NCBI GenBank assembly: GCA_029245675.1
Contig: JAQWOV010000016.1
Span: 62,001 to 126,000 of the forward strand
Direction of reading: 5' to 3'
Length of the DNA: 64,000 bases
Source of the DNA: Acidimicrobiales bacterium
Lineage (GTDB): Bacteria; Actinomycetota; Acidimicrobiia; Acidimicrobiales; MedAcidi-G1
How positions within the stretch are numbered: position 1 is the first letter of the stretch; the number at the start of each line of letters is the position of its first letter. The notes under the pieces are model-generated. The model was not told where the DNA came from. It searched no databases and saw only the letters and a list, made by a program, of their open reading frames with translations. Both the position numbers and the translations under genes were made by a program. Shown one piece after another: positions 59,425-64,000 of this stretch.

Positions 59425-60604
59425 TGATCCCAGCTGCTCTCAATTCGTTTATTTCATCACCACAACCAGCTTCAATCACAACCTCATCTGTATGTTGCCC
59501 CAGATTAGGAGCCGAAGGTTCTCTTAGTTCCGTTGGAGTTCCATGGAAGCGAGCCGGAGGGCGAGGCTGCATAACTCTTCCTGCTGTTGGATGCTGATGC
59601 TCCACAAAAGTTTGATTTGCTATTACCTGTGGGTCGTCAGCTACCTCTTCAACATCACGGATGACTCCAAATGGTATTTGCTTTGACTCGAGAGCAATGG
59701 TGGCTTCCTCTACGGTAAAGGAAGTAGCGTTTTGTTGAATTTTTTGCCGTATTGCCTTCGTTTTAGGCAAATTTTGTAACCGGTCACTCAAACGCTCAAG
59801 ATCGGGATCCGAACTATCTACACCAAAGATTTCAGCTAGACCATGAAATTCAAAATCATCTGGTATAGCGACTGCAATATGACCATCAGCTAATTCGATG
59901 GGAGTATTTGATGCCGACATTGATTGCAGCCAAACACGTTCAGCCTCAGGAAGAACTTCATGATCGGCCCCATCTACAAAAAGAAAAGCAATAGCAGCAT
60001 CAAGCATAGAAATTTCGATGTGTTGCCCTCCAGCACCTCTTTCACGAGCAAATAAAGCAGCGGTGATCGCTTGACAAGCGGCATGGGCGGTAAGTTTGTC
60101 AGCGATCAGTTGTCGTAAAAATTTTGGATGCTCGTCATTCATGCCCGTTTGATTCCCCGCGAGTCCAGAAGCAGCTTGAATTGCCGTGTCATAGACACGA
60201 CGATGGGAATAGGGTCCTTGTGACCCAAATCCAGAAAGATCGGCATAAATGATGTCAGATTTGATAGATGCCACATCTTTGTAAGCAACACCCAGTCTTT
60301 CTGCTACTCCTGAACGAAAATTCTGAATAATTATGTCTGCATCTGGTAAAAGATTTTGAAAAATTTTCAATCCATCGGGATGCTGAAGGTCAATGACTGC
60401 AGAACGTTTCCCACGGTTACAAACCTGAAAACATGAAGAAATGTCACCAATAGTGGTCCCTAGCCGTCTCATAATGTCGCCAGTAGGTCCTTGCTCAATT
60501 TTTATGCACTCAGCACCTTGATCTACGAGCAACCCGGCAGCAAGAGGACCGGTAATGGCAACTGAAAGTTCAATTACTTTTATTCCTTCAAGTGGACCAG
60601 CCAT
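59417..60604 (-). CDS. CaiB/BaiF family (class III) CoA-transferase
   Basis: The protein, 395 residues from the ATG at 60604, has MAGPLEGIKVIELSVAITGPLAAGLLVDQGAECIKIEQ at the N-terminus. The catalytic-Asp segment LRQLIADKLTAHAACQAITAALFARERG is in the middle. It is a second, distinct member of the family in this window. An ATG at 60688 would add 28 unnatural residues and is rejected. It overlaps the NUDIX gene by 8 bases, suggesting a shared transcript. Confidence 0.88.
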   Translation of the reverse strand: MAGPLEGIKVIELSVAITGPLAAGLLVDQGAECIKIEQGPTGDIMRRLGTTIGDISSCFQVCNRGKRSAVIDLQHPDGLKIFQNLLPDADIIIQNFRSGVAERLGVAYKDVASIKSDIIYADLSGFGSQGPYSHRRVYDTAIQAASGLAGNQTGMNDEHPKFLRQLIADKLTAHAACQAITAALFARERGAGGQHIEISMLDAAIAFLFVDGADHEVLPEAERVWLQSMSASNTPIELADGHIAVAIPDDFEFHGLAEIFGVDSSDPDLERLSDRLQNLPKTKAIRQKIQQNATSFTVEEATIALESKQIPFGVIRDVEEVADDPQVIANQTFVEHQHPTAGRVMQPRPPARFHGTPTELREPSAPNLGQHTDEVVIEAGCGDEINELRAAGIIG

Positions 60605-60700
60605 ATAGCGACTGTACCTTGTTGGATACTTGCAAGACGATACAGGTGTGCTAGTTCTCATAAGGAAGCAAATACAGATAGAGAACAATTAAGGAAAGCT

Positions 60701-61531
60701 ATGAAAGAACTTAAAGGTAAGACGGCAGTTATAACTGGTGCCGCGAGTGGAATTGGCTTGGCTTTAACAAAAACGTTTGTTGAAGAAGACATGAAAGTTG
60801 TCATGGCGGATGTCGACGAAGATTCTCTGGCTAACGCAGCTACCGAACTTGAAAAAACAGGGGCAGAAGTCTTAGGAGTTCTTTGCGATGTTTCCGACCC
60901 GTCTTCAGTGAATGCTTTAGCGGAAGCAACAGTAAAAAGTTTTGGCCCACCACAAGTGTTATGTAATAACGCCGGGGTCGCCCCCGCAGGCCCGATACTC
61001 AACACAACGCCTGAAGAGTGGCAATGGACAGTCGGAGTCAACGTGTTAGGTGTTGCTTATGGAACACAAGCTTTCGCTCCACTCATGTTGGAAAACGGAG
61101 AGGGGCATATCATAAATACCGCCTCGCAAGCAGGTCTCATGACCACTCAAATTTTGGGGATGTATTGTGCCACCAAACATGCCGTTGTTGGTTTTTCTGA
61201 GTCGCTTTATCGCGAACTAGAAGACACTCCTGTTGGAGTTTCATGTTTATGCCCAGAGTTCATCAAGACTGCAATAGCCGATCCAGTAAGACTTCGCCCC
61301 GACTGGGTCAAAGTTGATGAAGCGCATGACACGTTTCAACCTTTATTTGCAGAAGCGCTTTATGCCACTGGTCTTGAACCGAGTGTGGTCTCGTTGGCGG
61401 TTGTCGAAGCAATAAAAATGAACAAATTTTGGGTATTTACTCATGACACAACTGTGCTGCAAGCGAATCGAAGATTTGAAGATATTAATGCGGGTAGAAA
61501 TCCTTCTCCGATGCCACCATCTGGTGAATGA
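60701..61531 (+). CDS. SDR family NAD(P)-dependent oxidoreductase
   Basis: The 276-residue enzyme has the SDR nucleotide motif TGAASGIGLALT at about residues 12-23, the NNAGVAP segment, and the YxxxK catalytic pair in YCATKHAVVGF. A catalytic Ser precedes it (INTASQAGL). It oxidises or reduces a hydroxyl group. The substrate is unknown, although the neighbouring P450 and CoA-transferases suggest a lipid or terpenoid pathway. It starts 97 bases from the reverse CoA-transferase start. Confidence 0.92.
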   Translation: MKELKGKTAVITGAASGIGLALTKTFVEEDMKVVMADVDEDSLANAATELEKTGAEVLGVLCDVSDPSSVNALAEATVKSFGPPQVLCNNAGVAPAGPILNTTPEEWQWTVGVNVLGVAYGTQAFAPLMLENGEGHIINTASQAGLMTTQILGMYCATKHAVVGFSESLYRELEDTPVGVSCLCPEFIKTAIADPVRLRPDWVKVDEAHDTFQPLFAEALYATGLEPSVVSLAVVEAIKMNKFWVFTHDTTVLQANRRFEDINAGRNPSPMPPSGE

Positions 61532-61566
61532 TGCATTAAGGCCAAGAGGGGTCTATTTTTAATAAT

Positions 61567-62838
61567 ATGAAAATAGAAGACATTGATTTATCAACAACAG
61601 AGTTTTGGGTACAACCACTTAACTACCGTGAAGAAGCGTTTGATCTTTTACGCACCCAAGATCCATACCGTTACTTCGAAATTCCCGAAGAGATCACGGA
61701 GATGTTCCCTCAGAAAGGGTTCCACTCTCTTGTACGACACTCTGACGTAGCTGAAGCTAGTCGCAGATCTGAAGATTTTTGCAGCGGTCAAGGCGCAACA
61801 AGTGTTGTGGATCTTAAAGGAATTGAGTTATTCGGCGAAGACATGAATTCCTTTTTTGGCTCAATGATCTCAATGGATGATCCGCGGCATCAAAAACTAA
61901 GAAAGATTGTTTCAAGTGGATTCACCCCTCGTCGCTTAACCGCTATTGAAGATTCAGTTCAAAGAATCGCAGAAGAAATCATTCAGAAAATAGGGGAACA
62001 AGGTGAATGCGACTTCGTATTAGATGTAGCCTCCCGTCTTCCACTCTTAGTGATTTGCGAAATGATGGGCGTACCAGAGAGTCAGGTAGATCTCGTATTC
62101 GAAAAGTCAAATATAATTCTTGGCGCAGGGGATGATGAATATTTGCCTGAAGGTCAAGATGTGCTTGGGGCCATCATGGGGGCCGCTTTAGAACTCACGG
62201 CATTGATGAATGAAATGCTTGAAGAAAGGCAAGACAACCCACAAGATGATTTGACATCAGCTTTACTTCACGCAGAATTAGATGGAGAACGTCTTACAAC
62301 AATGGAAATCGCTTCATTTTTTATCCTTTTGTTAGTCGCAGGAAATGAAACAACCAGAAACGCTTTGTCCTGGGGGATGCATTTATTAACTGAACATCCA
62401 GATCAGAAAACAGCCCTATGGAATGACTTTGAAACACTGGCACCAAAAGCAGCTGAAGAAATTGTGAGATGGTCGAGTCCAGTGATATACATGCGGAGAA
62501 CAGCAACACGTGATGGTCTACGAATAGGAGACCATGAATTCTCAGAGGGAGACAAAGTTGCTCTTTACTATTGGGCTGCTAACCGAGATCCACAAGTCTT
62601 CGAGGATCCACATAAGTTCAATATTTTCCGTGAAGCTAAAGAACATTTTGGTTACGGTGCGCCCGGTCCACATTTTTGTTTAGGAGCTCACCTTGCTCGT
62701 CGGGAGATAACAGTGATGCTTCGGGAAATTCGTCGGAGTGTTCCCGATATACAAGCCACCGCACCACCTGACCGGCTTTCAAGCAACTTCATAAACGGCA
62801 TTAAGCATCTACCCTGTACTTACAGCTTCAATAGTTAA
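61567..62838 (+). CDS. Cytochrome P450
   Basis: The 423-residue protein has the I-helix motif LLVAGNETTRNALS, the ExxR pair in EEIVRWSSP, and the heme-binding loop FGYGAPGPHFCLGAHLARRE with the axial cysteine C371. It resembles bacterial CYP families acting on sterols or terpenes, such as CYP125/CYP142-like types. The exact substrate cannot be read. It follows the SDR gene by 35 bases, so the two may form a pair in one pathway. Confidence 0.92.
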   Translation: MKIEDIDLSTTEFWVQPLNYREEAFDLLRTQDPYRYFEIPEEITEMFPQKGFHSLVRHSDVAEASRRSEDFCSGQGATSVVDLKGIELFGEDMNSFFGSMISMDDPRHQKLRKIVSSGFTPRRLTAIEDSVQRIAEEIIQKIGEQGECDFVLDVASRLPLLVICEMMGVPESQVDLVFEKSNIILGAGDDEYLPEGQDVLGAIMGAALELTALMNEMLEERQDNPQDDLTSALLHAELDGERLTTMEIASFFILLLVAGNETTRNALSWGMHLLTEHPDQKTALWNDFETLAPKAAEEIVRWSSPVIYMRRTATRDGLRIGDHEFSEGDKVALYYWAANRDPQVFEDPHKFNIFREAKEHFGYGAPGPHFCLGAHLARREITVMLREIRRSVPDIQATAPPDRLSSNFINGIKHLPCTYSFNS

Positions 62839-63788
62839 GTTAACTCCCAGCACGATTTAAAATCCTCAGCATCTTCAGAAGTTACTCGGCCTTCTTTTTG
62901 CAGAGCGAGTAGATGCGCATAGACAGAAGCGGCGGCTGGTTTATGAAGCTCTTTATCTACGTGTTTATAGATCTCTTCAACAATGCTCATAATAGGGACA
63001 GGCTTTTTCGCTAGTTCATTCAGAATCTGTTGAGACCTATTTTCGCGGTGAGCTATAAGAGCCTCGACATAAGGAACGGGGTTTTTTATCGGAGGGCCAT
63101 GAGTGGGTCGATAGGTTTCTTCTGATCGATGGGTGAGGCGCTCCATGTTTTTTAGATAGTCGTTGAGATCTCCATCTGGAGCAGGAATCACTGTCGTTGA
63201 CCATCCCATAACGTGGTCACCGGAAAACAAAGTGCTTTCTTCTTCCAGGGAAAAACAAAGATGATTTGAAATGTGGCCTGGAGTATGAAGAGCTTCGAAA
63301 GTAAAGCCGTCTCCGGTGATTCTTTCTCCATCAGATACAAAAATATCTGGAACAAAGTCTCGGTCGCCTGCTCCTTCTCCATCTTCAGGTTCAGGCTCCT
63401 TTCCTTCTTCAATGGCTTTTGCTACTCGTGCTTCATAAGCTTTGATCGATAATTTAGGGTGTGGTCCAAACCCAAAAGTAGAAGCTCCAGTGGCTTCTTT
63501 TATTGCAGTTGCGGCAGGTGAATGGTCAGGATGAGTGTGAGTAATAAGGAGATGACTTACTTTTTGGCCTTCAACTGCTTTCAAAAGAGCTTCAATATGT
63601 GAGTCTTCTTTAGGCCCCGGATCAATGATGGCAACCGTTCCACCTTCAGGGGGGCCAATAATGAAGGTCCCTGTTCCGTAGTAAGTAAAAACAGAAGGAT
63701 TTTCTGCCATTACCCGTCGAACTAGGGGAGAGACTTGTTCAGTGACTCCATAAAGCGGTTTTTCTTCAAATAAATGGTTGATGCCCAT
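62835..63788 (-). CDS. Metallo-beta-lactamase-fold hydrolase (LACTB2-like)
   Basis: This 317-residue protein has the HTHPDHSPA metal motif, then LHTPGHISNHLCF and FSGDHVMGWSTTVI. A C-terminal winged-helix segment is present (about 255-310, IVEEIYKHVDKELHKPAAASVYAHLLALQKEGRV). The domain order matches LACTB2-like members with a C-terminal winged helix. Some of these hydrolyse RNA or thioesters; the function here is unknown. It overlaps the P450 gene by 4 bases in opposite orientation. Confidence 0.88.
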   Translation of the reverse strand: MGINHLFEEKPLYGVTEQVSPLVRRVMAENPSVFTYYGTGTFIIGPPEGGTVAIIDPGPKEDSHIEALLKAVEGQKVSHLLITHTHPDHSPAATAIKEATGASTFGFGPHPKLSIKAYEARVAKAIEEGKEPEPEDGEGAGDRDFVPDIFVSDGERITGDGFTFEALHTPGHISNHLCFSLEEESTLFSGDHVMGWSTTVIPAPDGDLNDYLKNMERLTHRSEETYRPTHGPPIKNPVPYVEALIAHRENRSQQILNELAKKPVPIMSIVEEIYKHVDKELHKPAAASVYAHLLALQKEGRVTSEDAEDFKSCWELT

Positions 63789-63883
63789 ATCTATAGTCTG
63801 CCTTACTGTCAGCGGTCTATCCGTTATTTACGAAGTTTGTAAATGAAAAGCCCATTTACCGATATGGGATGACAGACTGTTGA

Positions 63884-64000
63884 AATGTCATTAGAAGACG
63901 GTAACCAACTTTCTAACCATCGAATAGCTCATAAACTAAGGTCATTAATCCGAGAATTTCATACTCGTGTCTCAAATGAAGAGACACGAGAGCGAATAGA
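63884..64000 (+). CDS. Start of an unidentified gene (partial, cut by window end)
   Basis: An ATG at about 63884 (give or take one base) begins a frame that appears to run to the window end, coding for a hydrophilic, basic and helical sequence starting MSLEDGNQLSNHRIAHKL. It is divergent from the metallo-hydrolase gene. Too little is visible to assign a family. Confidence 0.3.

Overview
The window looks like part of the chromosome of a marine, free-living actinobacterium, most likely an Acidimicrobiia-type lineage with moderate GC. The signs are a WhiB regulator, a PASTA-domain Ser/Thr kinase, a CtpE-like P-type ATPase, an SCO6745-family protein, a MurA with Asp in place of the catalytic Cys, the order glyA-wecA-atp, and a DddQ-type DMSP lyase that points to a marine habitat. 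Taxonomy is inferred from gene content only. I see no rRNA or tRNA gene, CRISPR array, IS element or integrase. No gene-free stretch exceeds about 300 bases.

Layout. 1-4.6 kb: CitE-like lyase (cut by the window edge), acyl-CoA synthetase, inositol-phosphate synthase and a divergent LysR regulator. 4.7-14.8 kb: glyA, a WecA/MraY-family transferase, a strong hairpin, then a complete F1Fo ATP synthase operon with two small assembly genes in front. 14.8-24 kb: glpX, a zinc-ribbon protein, desaturase, hydrolase, MFS carrier, murA, a 47-residue membrane protein, a NifU-like protein, enoyl-CoA hydratase, DMSP lyase and rhomboid protease. 24.1-31.2 kb: a clearly GC-richer histidine-utilisation island (hutI, hutF, a peptide-deformylase homologue, hutU, iclR, hutH). 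It is bracketed by a 60-bp direct repeat of the 3' end of the neighbouring methyltransferase gene. 32-42.7 kb: cysteine desulfurase plus mnmA, a membrane protein, ligA, PASTA kinase and gatCAB. 42.7-50.2 kb: MATE carrier, ilvD, an ilv attenuator with leader peptide, ilvB-ilvN-ilvC and an SCO6745-family gene. 50.2-64 kb: thiolase, a peroxiredoxin with an in-frame TGA at the catalytic position, two CoA-transferases, whiB, small membrane proteins, glutamate dehydrogenase, P-type ATPase, NUDIX hydrolase, SDR, cytochrome P450 and a metallo-beta-lactamase-fold hydrolase.

Main points for a second look. (1) The peroxiredoxin at 51652-52119 has TGA exactly where the peroxidatic cysteine belongs, a hairpin just downstream that fits a bacterial SECIS element, and no cysteine anywhere else, so it is probably a selenoprotein. 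(2) The hut island has no hutG; a peptide-deformylase homologue with all catalytic motifs sits in that place and may deformylate N-formylglutamate. (3) The island ends are att-like repeats that differ only at synonymous positions. (4) The ilvBNC leader encodes a 14-residue peptide with Leu-Val-Val-Val followed by a terminator. (5) A DddQ-type DMSP lyase lies directly downstream of an enoyl-CoA hydratase.

The pathways fit together. Hut yields glutamate, which the glutamate dehydrogenase can use. The cysteine desulfurase can supply sulfur to MnmA. The ilvD and ilvBNC genes cover most of valine and isoleucine synthesis. The scattered CoA ligases, transferases, hydratase, thiolase, SDR and P450 suggest breakdown of fatty acids or other lipids.
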